Assembly (NCBI GenBank): GCA_964523105.1
Contig: CAZFZN010000001.1
Location: 248,001 to 312,000, forward strand
Direction of reading: 5' to 3'
DNA length: 64,000 nucleotides
Origin: V1-33 sp964523105
Lineage (GTDB): Bacteria; Verrucomicrobiota; Verrucomicrobiia; Verrucomicrobiales; V1-33
The notes under the pieces are model-generated. The model saw only the letters and a program-made list of their open reading frames with translations, searched no databases and was not told where the DNA came from. Positions within the stretch are counted from its first letter, which is position 1, and every line of letters begins with the position of its first letter. Positions 1 through 11,200 of this stretch are shown one piece after another. Made by a program: the position numbers and the translations under genes.

Positions 1-573
1 AGCAGGGAATCGCACTGCCTCTACGACCTGCTCAGCCGTCATGAGTCCGGCGAACTCGATGCGGAGATTCCGCTCGTGGTTTCCAATCACGACGACCTGC
101 GCCCGGCGGCGGAGCGGTTCGGCATTCCTTTTCACCGCCTCGAAGTAACGCGGGAAAACAAATCCGCCGCGGAGGAACGCCAGCGCGCTCTGATGGAGGA
201 GCACCGTGTGGACACCATCGTGCTGGCGCGCTACATGCAGATTCTCAGCGACGGTTTCGCCAGTGCATGGGCCAATCGCATCATCAACATCCACCACAGC
301 TTTCTGCCCGCCTTTCCCGGTGCCAGGCCCTATCACAGCGCCCATGCCCGCGGCGTGAAGATCATCGGCGCCACCAGCCACTACGTCACCGGGGACCTCG
401 ATGAAGGCCCGATCATCGAGCAGGACGTGATCCGCGTTTCCCACAAACATACCGTGGGCGATCTGATTCGTCAGGGCCGGGATTTGGAGAAGATCGTGCT
501 CGCCCGCGCGGTGAACTGGCACGTGCAGCGCCGCGTGCTGGCCTTCAAAAACAAGACGGTGATCTTCGCCTGA
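1..573 (+). CDS. purU: Formyltetrahydrofolate deformylase, 3' part
   Basis: Hydrolyses 10-formyltetrahydrofolate to formate and tetrahydrofolate in the cytoplasm, feeding PurT-type purine synthesis and balancing one-carbon pools. The frame is open from base 1, so the N-terminal ACT domain and the start of the catalytic domain lie outside the window. What remains is the formyltransferase-fold domain: the stretch around IINIHHSFLPAFPGARPYHS carries the catalytic Asn and His, and GATSHYVTGDLDEGPIIEQD carries the family's His and Asp. The ending (VLAFKNKTVIF) is the usual PurU C-terminus. GART transformylase (PurN) is the main alternative, but the FLPAFPGARPY motif and the C-terminus favour PurU. 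The gene converges on the lipoate ligase with a 5-base gap, and no terminator is visible between them. Confidence 0.93.
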   Translation, partial: SRESHCLYDLLSRHESGELDAEIPLVVSNHDDLRPAAERFGIPFHRLEVTRENKSAAEERQRALMEEHRVDTIVLARYMQILSDGFASAWANRIINIHHSFLPAFPGARPYHSAHARGVKIIGATSHYVTGDLDEGPIIEQDVIRVSHKHTVGDLIRQGRDLEKIVLARAVNWHVQRRVLAFKNKTVIFA

Positions 574-578
574 CCGCC

Positions 579-1247
579 CTACCGCTGGCGCAACCATGCG
601 TCATTGCCGTAGCGCTGCCTGACGAGTTCCTCAGCCCTCGCTCGCGGATACAGCCCAGCCGGAAACTCGCGGATGGAAGCCGAGAGCGCTCCCGCCAGCC
701 TCGCGGCGAAATCCTCCAGCAGGCTGATGCCGCAAATGCTCCCCTGATGCAGCAGCCCGCGCCGGCACCGGCGCTGACCGGCGCCGGCAATCTTTTTTCC
801 CCGCCACAGCAGGTCCCCGGGTGCCGGCAGTTCCATGCACAGACCTGCCGCCGGTGCGGGCATGTCCGCGGCCACTTGAACCACTCCCAATCCCTGCGGC
901 AGGGCCGCCAGAAGGGTGGCGTGGAATGCCGCGTAACTTTCCACCGGACGCAGGCGGCTCGCCGGATGAGAGAACGGCACGATCAGCGACCAGGTGAAAT
1001 CCTCCCCGTGCTCCACCATGCCGCCACCCGTCCAGCGCCGCACCAGTTCCCTGCCCTGCGCCGCCTGTTCCGCCGCGGCAAACGGCAGAAAGTAACCGAA
1101 GGACAGCGCCGCGCGGCCCCAGCGGTAGCATCGCAGGATGGGCTGGGCGGCTGACTCAAGCAGGGCTTCATCCAGCGCCATATTCCACGCGGCCAGCCCC
1201 GGCCGGGCTCTTTCGTCGAGGATGTCGAGTGTTTCAAAAAGTTGCAT
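579..1247 (-). CDS. Lipoate-protein ligase A family protein
   Basis: A BPL/LPL-fold protein that would attach or transfer lipoyl/octanoyl groups onto lipoyl domains of 2-oxoacid dehydrogenases or GcvH. The family's landmarks are visible in order: NMALDEALL near the N-terminus, RWGRAALSFGYF, the RRWTGGGMVEHG substrate loop, and the lysine motif RGKKIAGAGQRR. The strong Arg-Arg-x-Thr-Gly-Gly-Gly and Gly-Lys-Lys-Ile motifs suggest an active enzyme. The frame extends 27 codons further upstream to an ATG at 1326-1328, but that extension is unlike the family, so I chose the ATG at 1245-1247. Neither start has a good ribosome binding site. An AT-rich stretch at about 1330-1420 is the likely promoter region. 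Ligase, octanoyltransferase (LipM-like) and amidotransferase (LipL-like) roles cannot be told apart from sequence alone. Confidence 0.8.
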   Translation of the reverse strand: MQLFETLDILDERARPGLAAWNMALDEALLESAAQPILRCYRWGRAALSFGYFLPFAAAEQAAQGRELVRRWTGGGMVEHGEDFTWSLIVPFSHPASRLRPVESYAAFHATLLAALPQGLGVVQVAADMPAPAAGLCMELPAPGDLLWRGKKIAGAGQRRCRRGLLHQGSICGISLLEDFAARLAGALSASIREFPAGLYPRARAEELVRQRYGNDAWLRQR

Positions 1248-1415
1248 CCGAAGAAACGCCGCGACAAATCGCGGGATGATCGCAGGGAAAGGGGCAAACC
1301 GGTAGAATTCCCGATAGTCCAAAGTCATGAGCCACCAAAATGCCTGAAATTACTTCGGATAATCTAAATTCTCTAAAATTTCCATTGCTTACCATGAACT
1401 TTAGGTTTAATCTCA

Positions 1416-1510
1416 CGACACATGAGCAATGAGTTCTTGCTCGTGTGTTGAGGGGATTGAGGTGGTGTCGGTGCCTGGGTTGAGGTAATCACAGTCCGAC
1501 ACCACCTCAA
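1416..1510. repeat. Two adjacent stem-loops in the lipoate ligase/tsaE intergenic region
   Basis: The divergent gap between the lipoate ligase and tsaE holds two hairpins side by side. Hairpin 1 pairs 1416-1429 with 1437-1450, 14 bp including two G-T pairs, with a 7-base loop. Hairpin 2 pairs 1457-1471 with 1496-1510, 15 bp perfect, with a 24-base loop. Neither is followed by a T-run. The surroundings (1330-1420) are AT-rich, unlike the rest of the region. It may be the leader of one of the genes, a small RNA, or the end of a decayed mobile element. Confidence 0.6.
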
Positions 1511-1602
1511 ATCTTCCCCCGCTGGAGCCCCGGAATCAGAGCCGGCACGAAGCCTCCGCAGTTTCCCTTTGGATTTTCCCGCCCCGCCAGCACGGTACCG
1601 GG

Positions 1603-2016
1603 ATGACCGACCGCCTTCTTCCCGACACCGCCGCTACTCTCGCTGCCGGCGCGGAACTGGCGGCGTCGATCCGACCCGGCGATGTGGTGGCACTCACGGG
1701 CGGTTTGGGAGCGGGAAAAACCCACTTTACCATGGGACTGGTGCAGGGGCTGGGCGGCGGGGAGGATGTGACCAGTCCAACCTTCACGCTGGTGCATGAA
1801 TACCGCAGCGGGCGGCTGCCGGTTTATCACTTCGACTTCTACCGCATGGAGTCCGCGGCCGAAGTCACGGCCATTGGCTGGGATGAATACCTCGAAGCCG
1901 GCGGCGTATGTGTCGTCGAATGGGCGGACCGGTTTCCGGAACTGCTGCCCGCGGGCACGCAATGGTGGTCGCTTCAGGTGGAAGGGACCGGCCGCCGCCT
2001 GCAAAGGATACAGTAG
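1603..2016 (+). CDS. tsaE: tRNA threonylcarbamoyladenosine biosynthesis ATPase TsaE
   Basis: The P-loop ATPase that, with TsaB and TsaD, transfers threonylcarbamoyl to A37 of ANN-decoding tRNAs. At 137 residues it is a full-length copy. Visible landmarks are the Walker A motif GGLGAGKT (residues 33-40), the family's TSPTFTLVHEY segment (57 onward), HFDFYRM, and the Walker B-like VVEWADR. TsaB and TsaD are not in the window, so the gene stands alone, as is common. It starts just after the double hairpin at 1416-1510 and its stop precedes a long inverted repeat at 2069-2196. Confidence 0.94.
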   Translation: MTDRLLPDTAATLAAGAELAASIRPGDVVALTGGLGAGKTHFTMGLVQGLGGGEDVTSPTFTLVHEYRSGRLPVYHFDFYRMESAAEVTAIGWDEYLEAGGVCVVEWADRFPELLPAGTQWWSLQVEGTGRRLQRIQ

Positions 2017-2068
2017 CGGTAACACACACTTGGGAGGCCGTACGGGACTCAACACGGCACTGCTGGTT

Positions 2069-2196
2069 CGTTTCAGTCAACGCGCCGGGTGCCTGCAGCG
2101 GAGCGCGGAGTTGCACTCCGCCCCGGCTGCCTGAGCAGAAGCCCCTGCCGGAGTGCAATTCCGCGCTCCGGTCTGCCCGGCAACTTCTCTGAAACG
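2069..2196. repeat. Long imperfect inverted repeat between convergent genes
   Basis: Three nested complementary segments form one long hairpin of about 128 bases. 2069-2076 pairs with 2189-2196 (8 bp), 2084-2089 with 2176-2181 (6 bp), and 2099-2120 with 2149-2170 (22 positions, one G-T pair). It lies between the stops of tsaE and the TPR gene and ends 6 bases before the latter. It could act as a bidirectional transcription stop without a T-run, or be one copy of a REP/MITE-like family. No second full copy was seen in this window. Confidence 0.7.
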
Positions 2197-2201
2197 GGCC
2201 A

Positions 2202-5200
2202 CTATTCAGTCTTGTCACTGCTCTTTGACTCCGGGGCGGCCTGCATCGGTTTGCGAAACGACTCCGGCAGTTTCTCCCAGAATCCGGCAACGGCGGGGGA
2301 CATGGTGCGCTTCCAGTAGTCGGCGTGAACCTCCTCCAGCGGGCGCACATTGGCGCGGAGGGCGGCGTCGAAGGCGAGGTCGCTGCTCGTCGGTTTGTCC
2401 TGGTGGACTTCCACGGCAAGAAAGTTCGTGCCGGATCTCAGCAGCGCGGGGTCCACTTTTTCCGGCGAGTGATAGCGCGTTTCGTCGCCGGCGCTGATGG
2501 ACTTCAGCGCGCGGGTTTCGTGATCGATGCCGCCGCTTTCCGGAAGGTTGTAGCGTTTGATTTCCTTTCCGTTGAGGAAAGCGACGCAGCCGTCGTCCAC
2601 GCGGTAAATGAACTCAAGGTCGCGAATGGCGGCGGGGTCTTTGATCTCGAAGGTGTGGCGGAAGACGGTGGTGATGGCGCGGTTGCTGGCATCGGAGCCG
2701 CCGGGTTTGGTTTCCGTGCCCATGCCGGGATCGCCGAAGCCGAGCGGCGCGGGGCCTTCCGGCCACTTGCTGTCGTCGAAGTTCAGATCATGCCAGCCGG
2801 CGGGCGGCACCGCGCCGTCGTCGAGATAACGCCACTTCGCGCCGCGCGGCACCAGGTTGAGAAAGTCCGGCGACGGGGCACCACATTCCACCAGTGCCCG
2901 GGCGGCCCGCTCGAGGTGTGAGGTGGCGCGGTCGCGGTCGGCGCGGTCCTTGTTCATGGCTTCCAGCCGGACCAGCGCGATGCTGCACAGCGAATGCCAG
3001 TCGGCGGCTTCGGCCCAGCGTTTGTCTTTGGCGGCTTCGCCGGCGAGGGATTCCGTCATTACTGCGAACTGCCCGAGCGTTTTCTCCGTGTCCGGCGCTT
3101 TGCTCACGCGCTCGATGAGGCCGGCCAGCGCTTTCTCCGTGCCGCTGGCGAGGAGGACTTCGGTGTCGAGTTCATTGAGGGACCGTTCGTAATAGGCGCG
3201 GCGCTCGCCTTTGAAATCAGGGTGCTGCAGCATTTCCGGTGCTGCGGACTGGAGCGCCGTCAGCGCATCCGCGGGCCGGCCCATGCGGCGCAGGACGATG
3301 GCTTCGCCGTGCAGATTGTCGAAGTACTGCGCCGCACCGGCTCCCGGGTTTCGCTGAGAGGCGGCGACCTTGAGCCACTCGAGGGTCTTTTCCGGCTGGC
3401 CGTCTTCACGATAAAGTTCGGCAAACTCGATGGCCGGCAGGCCGCCGTGGCGGCTGACAACTCCGGCCGGCTTCTTCCACAGATCGGCAATGGCGTAGAT
3501 GTCCTGACGGAGCAGCCAGTTTTGCTTGATGCGGTCGCGCATCCAGGTGGCGGAGCCGCTGCGGTCGAAACCCGGGCATCCCAGCGGTGTTTGCACCAGC
3601 CGCATGGTGAGGCGGGAGCGCTCGGCGGTCAGCGACTGCTCGTCCTTCGGCCACGGCCAGCCGGTGAGGTGCCGCGCCACGTCGTTGTAGTCGAACTGAC
3701 GCCATGTGGTACTCAACCGCTCCCGCAATTCTGCCGACTGCTTCGCAAACAGCGCGCGGAACTCCTCCATTTTGTCATCCCGCGCATACAGCATCACCAC
3801 GTGAAGCAGGCGGGCGTGAAGGGGATACATGTCAGGATAGCCGGTGCTGTCGGCGTAGCTGCCGTACCACGCGGGACCGAAAATCAGTTCCGCCCACATG
3901 GCGCGGTTCTTCCCGCGCTGTTCCTCACTCATCCCGTCGAGGGCGGCGTTGGTGGTTTTGATGAGTTTGGCCGCTACGGTGCCGAGCATGCGCGCGGCGT
4001 TGTAGTCGTTGTTGCTGCGCAGCTTGATGAGGCCGGTGAGTTCGCGCTTCACATAGTCGAAGTCGCCGGCCAGCGCACAGTTGGCGAGATGCGCTTCGAG
4101 CAGCATGCGCCGGCGCGCGGCGAGGCTCTGATCCGAGGCATCCGGCAGCATGGAGAGCGTAATGTCCTGCACCGCCTCCGCAATCTGCGGCGCGATGGCG
4201 CGGCGCGCGGCGTCGCTGCCGGCGAGAACGGCCACGGCGCGCGCGGTGACATCGCCGGAAGCGCCCGGCGACGGCGGCGGCAGCAGTTTCGCGGCTGCCG
4301 TCATGCGTTCATCGCGCGGCGCGAGCCCGGGGGCGTCGGGGAAGTTCGCCAGCAGCGCCGCGGCCAGCGCCTTGTGTGCGGGCGACTGGAACGATTCCAG
4401 AAACGCCGGCACCTTCTCCTGAACTGCGGCGGTCAAATGCCACTGCGATTTGTCCGCCAGTGCCTCCTCGTAGCCGCCGTAGTAATTGTCCGCCAGCAGC
4501 GAGTCTTTGCCATTCATCACGATGCGCGCGGCAGCCTCCGTCTTCCCGGCACCGAGCAGCCGCACCAGCCAGTGCGCGCTCAATTGATCCGGCACGGCGG
4601 AGAGAATGCCGGCGATGGTCTCGTCGTCGTCCAGGATCACCGCCAGATCGAGCAGCGGCGCGGCGGCATAACCTCTGGAGTTGTAGGAACGCCCGTTCGG
4701 TTTGCGCAGCGCCGCGCGCCATGCGCCGACTGTCTCGCGCAGCAGCGGCTTGAGGTCCGCGGGTGCCGTCACGCCCGGCCGCGTGAGCCATTGGGTGAGA
4801 CGGCGCAAAATTTCCCCCAGCTGACTTTCATTCAGCAGCGCACCGGCCCGCCATGACTCCGCCTGCACCCGCAGAGCCGCCATCACCACTACCGGCTCCA
4901 TGGACCAGTCGTGTTCCAGACCGTGCATCAGCACTCCAGCGCGGACATTCACATTCACATTTCTGTCTTCGCCCAGCGCTACAAACTTTTCCTGATAGGC
5001 CGGCAGTTTCGCGCGCTCAGCGATGCCTTGATCCAGCAGACGCCGCCGAATCACGCCGGGATCGGCCAGTGCGGCGATTTCGGCCGGTGGCCTGCCGTCT
5101 TTGCTCGCCTTCGAGCGGGCGGCTTCGGCTGCTTTGGATTCATTCTCCCGTTCCTTCAAAGCAGGGTAAGCGCGCATGCGTTGCTCCAGCGCGTCCGCCA

Positions 5201-8200
5201 GCACGCCGTGCGCCCAGCTGTCGGGCACGGCGGCAGCGATTCGCTTTACCTGCTCCTGGAGTTCCGCTTTTTCGTGGACCTTCAGTTCATAGAGCACGCT
5301 CTCCAGCTGCGAAACCACCAGGATACCCTGCTTCTCTTCAAGGTGTTCGCTCATGGCTTTCACCACGCGCTCCACCCCCGCGGGACCGTCCTTGCCGTCC
5401 TTGTCCTTTGCGCGCCCGGCATTGAACAGGGCTCTGATGATGGGATCGTTCAGCATGGTGAAGGGCAGCGGGAAACCCTCCGGCGATTGCCAGGCGTCCA
5501 GCATCCCGCGCAATTCGATGAGCACTTCCGGTCCCGGTGCGTTGCCCCATGCTGTTATCCGGTTCCGCAACAAGTTGGCCACAGGGTTCTCAATATAGTA
5601 CCCGTAGCTCCCGCCGCCGGTCTTCATCAGCGCCCCCTGGAGCACGCGCAGCTTTTTCCACAGTTCGCCCGCACGTTCCGGGCTGCCGGCGAGCATTTTG
5701 CCAAACACCGAAGGCGTCCATGAATCCAGATCATGATACTCCACGCCGAGGTCCTTGAACGACTTCGCCGCGAGGAACTGATCGAGCAGCGCACCGCCGC
5801 CGCCGGGCTGCTTCGGGTCGCCCTTCACTTCCGTGAACTTCTCCAGCCACGCGAGCAGCGACTTGAGCGGTTGCTGCAACGTGTCAGGTTTCACGTCGGC
5901 GGTGATGCGCGCGTGCAGCCATGCCCACGCAGCACCTTTATCCGGGGGCAGCTTTTTGAATTCCTCCTCGTGTGCCGCCACCGCATCGAGCAGCGCTGCG
6001 CCGGGCTTGTCGTTCTTCAGATATGCCAGCAGCATGGCCGTGCCGAACTGCTGCGCGTCCGGCTCCAGCGCCTTCACGATTTCCTCCTTCACCTTCGCGT
6101 CGAATTTCCCGATCGTCTCGCCGCAGCTTTCAAAAAGGGTCCGTTCCCTCACGCGGGGCAGCGGATTGAAAGCCGCCACATCCGTGAGGAACGGTGAGAC
6201 TTTCAGCGTGGCCAGTGTTTCCGGCGCATCGGGTTTGGCGAAGAGATCCCTGCCGCTGATTTTCCATTCGCTGCCGTAAGTGACACTGCGGCTCGGCGAA
6301 AGGAAGCGCCCGTAGTGCCGCCAGTACTGATCCGTGAGGAAGAACTGCTGCGCGGCATCGCCGCGGTCGGTGAAGCAGTAGAGAAAATAATAAGCCTGGG
6401 AGTTGCCGCTGCCGGCAGAGGCGGCGCGTTTGGCCTCCGGTCCCAGATAGGCCTCCGCCACCTTGCCCAGAAACTCCGCCGCCTCCTTCTGCGACTTCAC
6501 CTTGAGCAGCAGTCGCGTCATGGAGCCGGCCATGTTGTTGCCGGAATAGCGGTTCCGTTTGATCTCCGCTTCCACCAGCGCCGCGAGGCCTGGCTCAATC
6601 TTTCGCCGCTCCATCGCAGTGAAGACTTCCGGCAGGCCGTTGTTCGGCCAGTTCGTCTTCCTCAGCAGGTCCATCACTTCCTTCTCCGTTCCAAAGTAGA
6701 GCGTGCGGTAGCGGGTCGTGAGCGTAGCGTCATCGTTTCCTATTCTGACAATACCCGCCGGCGGCCCGTCCGGAGATCGCTTCTTCGATCCTTCCTCAAT
6801 GAGCGCCTTCATCTCCCTGTCCACTTCGTCGAGCAGTTCCGGTTTGCCAGTCGCAAACGCATGACGCGCCAGAAATGCCTCCGGCTCCGGAATGGCGATC
6901 TCATTGCCGCTGCCGCCGTAGCTGGTGGAGCCGCCGCTGTTTTGCGGATAGGGTCCCTGCGGCCCGCTGACGGCGAGTTTCATGGCTTCGCGAATCACCG
7001 GCACCTGGTCCTCCTCTTTCGCGCCGTTGGCGATACGCAGCGCTGCGATCGTCGCGGCGGCCTCGCGCGCGGAGCCGGGAATTTTCAGCGCCGCGGCGAG
7101 GAAGCGGTCGAGCAACTCCTGCCGGGCATCCATTGCCTTTTTGTAAGTCGCGGCGTTTATGTTGTTCCACTCCGCCGGCCGCGGGACGACGAGCAGCGAC
7201 GGCAGGGAGGTGCTGCGGTTGATGCGTCCGGTGCGTGCGAAGTTCATCGCCATGTTCTGCGCCCAGCCGGTGTAGGCCTTGCCCCAGTCCTCCGGCTTGA
7301 GCCGCTCCAGCATTTCCACCCCCAGCTTCATCACGCCGGAGGTGTCGATCGAAGAGTAAATGCCGCTGGTATCGTAGCCACTGACGAGACGGGCGAGGAT
7401 CATTCCGGTGACCCCGTACTGCTCCGGCGGCACTGCCGCGATCATTCTCTGCGCTTTGGGAAAATCCTCCATCAGCGCAGCCTGGAGCACACGCATCAGG
7501 GCCTGCTCGCTGGCAGGGTCCGCCGCGAGCACCTTCTCCCACAGCGCGAGCGCTCCGGTGTTGTTGCCGAGCACACTCAGCACGAACGCCGAACGGCGCA
7601 GCTTTTCCGTGTTCTTCTCCTCCGCGGAAATCTGGAAAGCGCTCTGCAGCGCCGGCTCCAGCCCGAACCGCGTCACCAGTTGCGTCCAGGGACGCACATA
7701 ATAATCCTCCACGTTCCGGCTGGAGCGTGCCAGGTTCTTCAGTTCCCGCGTAATGATCCGCAGCGCCAGATCGCGCCGGCCCTTCTCCAGCAACTGCGCC
7801 GCCTGATTCTGCGCATTGCCGCTGCCGTAAAAATTCGCCAGCCGGCTGCGCACCTGCTGCTGCCGCTGCTGAGCGGGATTCGCCCGCGCGTAGAGCGCCT
7901 TCGATTCCGCGGTCATGCCCAGCGCGGCCATCATGCCGGCCACGCGCTGGAAGTCGTTCGGCACCGTGGCCAGCGCGCCGAGGCGCACTGCCGCCTCTTT
8001 TGCCGCGGCGGTCAATGGCTCCACTTTGGCATTCGTCAGGGCGTTGCTGTTCTCATCCGTCTCCAGCGCGAGTGTGAGAATGAACTCATCCACCGCCACC
8101 TTCTCGCGCTCTGTCAGGCCGGGCAGCGCCGCGGCTTGCTGGAGAATTTTGAGCGCCTCCGCTACGCGCTCCTGCTCGCGCTCCCACGACGCGCGCAGCG

Positions 8201-11200
8201 CGTAGTGATAGAGACCGGGCTGCGGCACGGATTTGATCTCCTCCAGCACCGCGGCTCCGTCCTTCGGATCGATCATCAGCCGCAGCCCGATGCGCACGCC
8301 GGGATGTTTCGCCAGCGCCAGCGCCTCTTTGAGCCGAGCGAGCCGCTCCTCATCAGGCGTGCTGCTGCTGTAACCGCCGAAGCTGTGAGAGCTGCCCGCT
8401 CCCATGCGGATATTGAGGCGCTCTTCCGTGTAGCCTGGCCAGAGAAACGCACTGCGCCCCGGCAATTCTCCGGCGTTCCCCATCGGCCATGCCAAAACGC
8501 GCGGCAACGACAGCTTCACCTTCTCCGCCGGCGGCGCTGCCTGCATCGTCCGCTCCAGTTCCTCCTCCAGAAACGCCACCCACGCCTTCACATCCGTGAG
8601 TTCCAAAAACCCGGAGCGAAACTGAGCCAGTCGCTGCGCCACCTGCTTCTGTTCATCCGTGCCGGCCGTGAGCGACTGCTGCCATTCCACCGCACGCCCG
8701 GCGACGGCAGCCGCCAACTCCATCACGGCGGGAGGAAGGTCCTTCTCCTTTGTTCCCGGGCCGCCACCCATTTGCAGCAGGAACTGAAAATCCTCCAGCG
8801 CCGGGGTGCCGGGCCAGTTCTTCACGCGCTCCGTGGCCTCACGGAATGGACGGAGCTTGTCCTCGTCCTTCTCCTGAGCCAGCGCGCCCAGCATGCGCCA
8901 CGCGAGCAGCGGATGAGAGTCCTTGAACGTATCCCACGCGCGCACCGCCACCGCGGGGTCTTTGGGCCGCGTGGAATAAATATAGAACGCGAACAGCGCG
9001 GGGCTGGCGTCCGGCGCCGTGGCCAGCTTCTCCAGTTCCTTTTCGTCCAGCTTCTCCTGCGGCACGCCGTCCGGCCCGAGCAGTTCCCGCGGCAGGCGCG
9101 CACGCACCGCGACTTCCTTCCAGAGCGCGGACTTCTGCTCCGCCGTCAAATCGGCGCCGAGCAGCAGGCAGTGCATGAGCACGGCGTCGCTCAACCGCTC
9201 CAGACTGTCGGGCAAACTGTTATTCCGGCTATAAAAAGGAGATGAACTGCGGCGGTTCTGCTGAAAGTTCTTTGCGTTGTTCAGCACCGCACGAAAACTC
9301 AGCATGTCTCCGGTGCCCGGCGGGAGCTTGGCCAGAAGCTGCGCGCCGGCCCGGTTCACGCCGGTGAACTCATCGTAGTAGAACTGCGAAGACGAAGACA
9401 ACTGCTGCTGCTGGGCATTCCCCGCCGTCTTCGGCAGCACCATCTCATTCTTGATCTCCAGCAGGCGCAGCAGTTCGGCGGTGGCTTCCTCCAGTTTCTC
9501 CAGTTCGATCAGCGCGCCGGCATAGAGAAAGCCCAGCCGGTAGTCGCCAGGGTGCAGCGGCGTCAACTTTTGCAGAATGCTCGCCGCTTCCTCCCAGAGG
9601 CCCATCTGCGTGAGATCGAGCACCATCTCCTCCGCGGCGCGCGGGTCCATCTTTTCCCCGCCGGCGTTGCGGAAGAACATCTGGAGCGCCTCCTGGTCGC
9701 GACCGCTGACAAAGAGCACGCGGATGATGCGCTCGTCGGCCCTGCCGGTCTTATCCAGCTTCTTCACCTCCTGGAGCGTCTCCAGCGCGCTCTCGTACTT
9801 GCCTTCGCTCTCCTCGATGCGCGCGATCTCCATGAGCAGTTCGGGGTCGCCCTGCTTTACGCGATTTGCCTCCAGCAGTGCCTGACGCCGGCCTTCGTAG
9901 TTGCCTGCGGCGCGGTGAATCTCCGCCAGCGCGAGCAGCGGAAGAATGCTGCCGCGGTTACCTTTCCGCCGCTCCTCGAATTCCTCCAGCAGGTTCGACA
10001 TGCTGCCGCTCATCTCCGCGGTTTTCGCCAGTTCACCGGCATATTTTACCTTGTTGGCCGTGTCTTTTGCATCCTCGAAGAGCATGGTGTAAATGCGCGC
10101 CGCGTCGGCGAACTTGCCCTCCGTGCGAAACGCCTCGCCAAGACGCAGCCGGATTTCCTCGTCGCCGGGAAACTGCGCCGCGGCCTGACGCATCACGCGC
10201 AGCGCATCCGCAGGCTTGCCGGATGCCGCCAGCAGGTCGCTCTCGCGAATCCATACCAGCACGCTGCCCGGCGCGGCCTTCTTCCATTCCGCGGCCCACG
10301 ACAGCGCCTTCTCGTTCTGCCCCGCCCTTTCATAAAGCTCCACCAGCCGCTGAATATGCACCGCCTTGCGTCCGCCCGGCGCTTTCACCAGCGCCTCCTG
10401 CGACTCCGCCGCGTTCTTGAATTCCCCGCGCGCCGACTGCACGCGCACCAGCGCCGCATGGCCGATCACCGGATCCGCCGCCGCTACTTCGCGCAGCACC
10501 GCTTCGGCCTTTTTTGATTCGCTGTTTTTGTCGAGCAGTTCCGCCAGCAGACACTTCTCAGGAATCGTCGGCGAGGCCGCAGCCTGGAGTTCCTTGCGCA
10601 GCGTCTCCGTCTGTTTCGCGCGGTCCAGCACGCGCACGGCATTGGCGAGAGCTGAATCCAGCGACACCGTGTCCTTTGCCAGATTTAAAAGCGCGCGTGC
10701 CGGCGCGACCGCCGCCGATTCCTTTTCCGCCCGCAGCGCCGTCTCGCAGTAGAACTGGAGAAAGGTGGAGTCGCCGGTGAACTCTGCCAGTCGCGCGGCG
10801 AGCAGTTCCTCCGCCAGCGCGTGTTCCTCGCGCGCCGCCACGCCGCGCGCGATGGCACTGAGCCGCGGGCCGTCCGCACCTTTGGCAAGAGCCCGCCACG
10901 CCGCGCGGGCCTCGTCCTTTTTGTCCGCACGATGCAGCGCCGCCGCGTGACCGAGCAACGCCGTCTCGCGGTCGGCAAACTTCTGCGCCGTCTCCGCGTA
11001 CAGCGCCAGCGCCGCGTCCTTGAGTTCATAGCGCTCCATCAGTGCGGCCACGCGCAGCGCCGCGGTTTCACTGCTCTGGTCGGCTTTGGTCAAAAACTGC
11101 TGCAGCGTCTTGAGGCAGTCGTCCTTCTTGTCGGCGCGCCAGTGGAACTCCGCCAGCTGCACCAGCAGTTCCGGATCGTTCGGCTCCTGCCTGATGAGTG

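Noticed and set aside
6315..9245. 976-codon open frame on the plus strand (and a 620-codon one at 2994-4856)
   Set aside because: Both run antisense to the TPR gene, have His/Arg/Gln-rich composition with no recognisable domain, and arise from the GC-rich third codon positions of the real gene.
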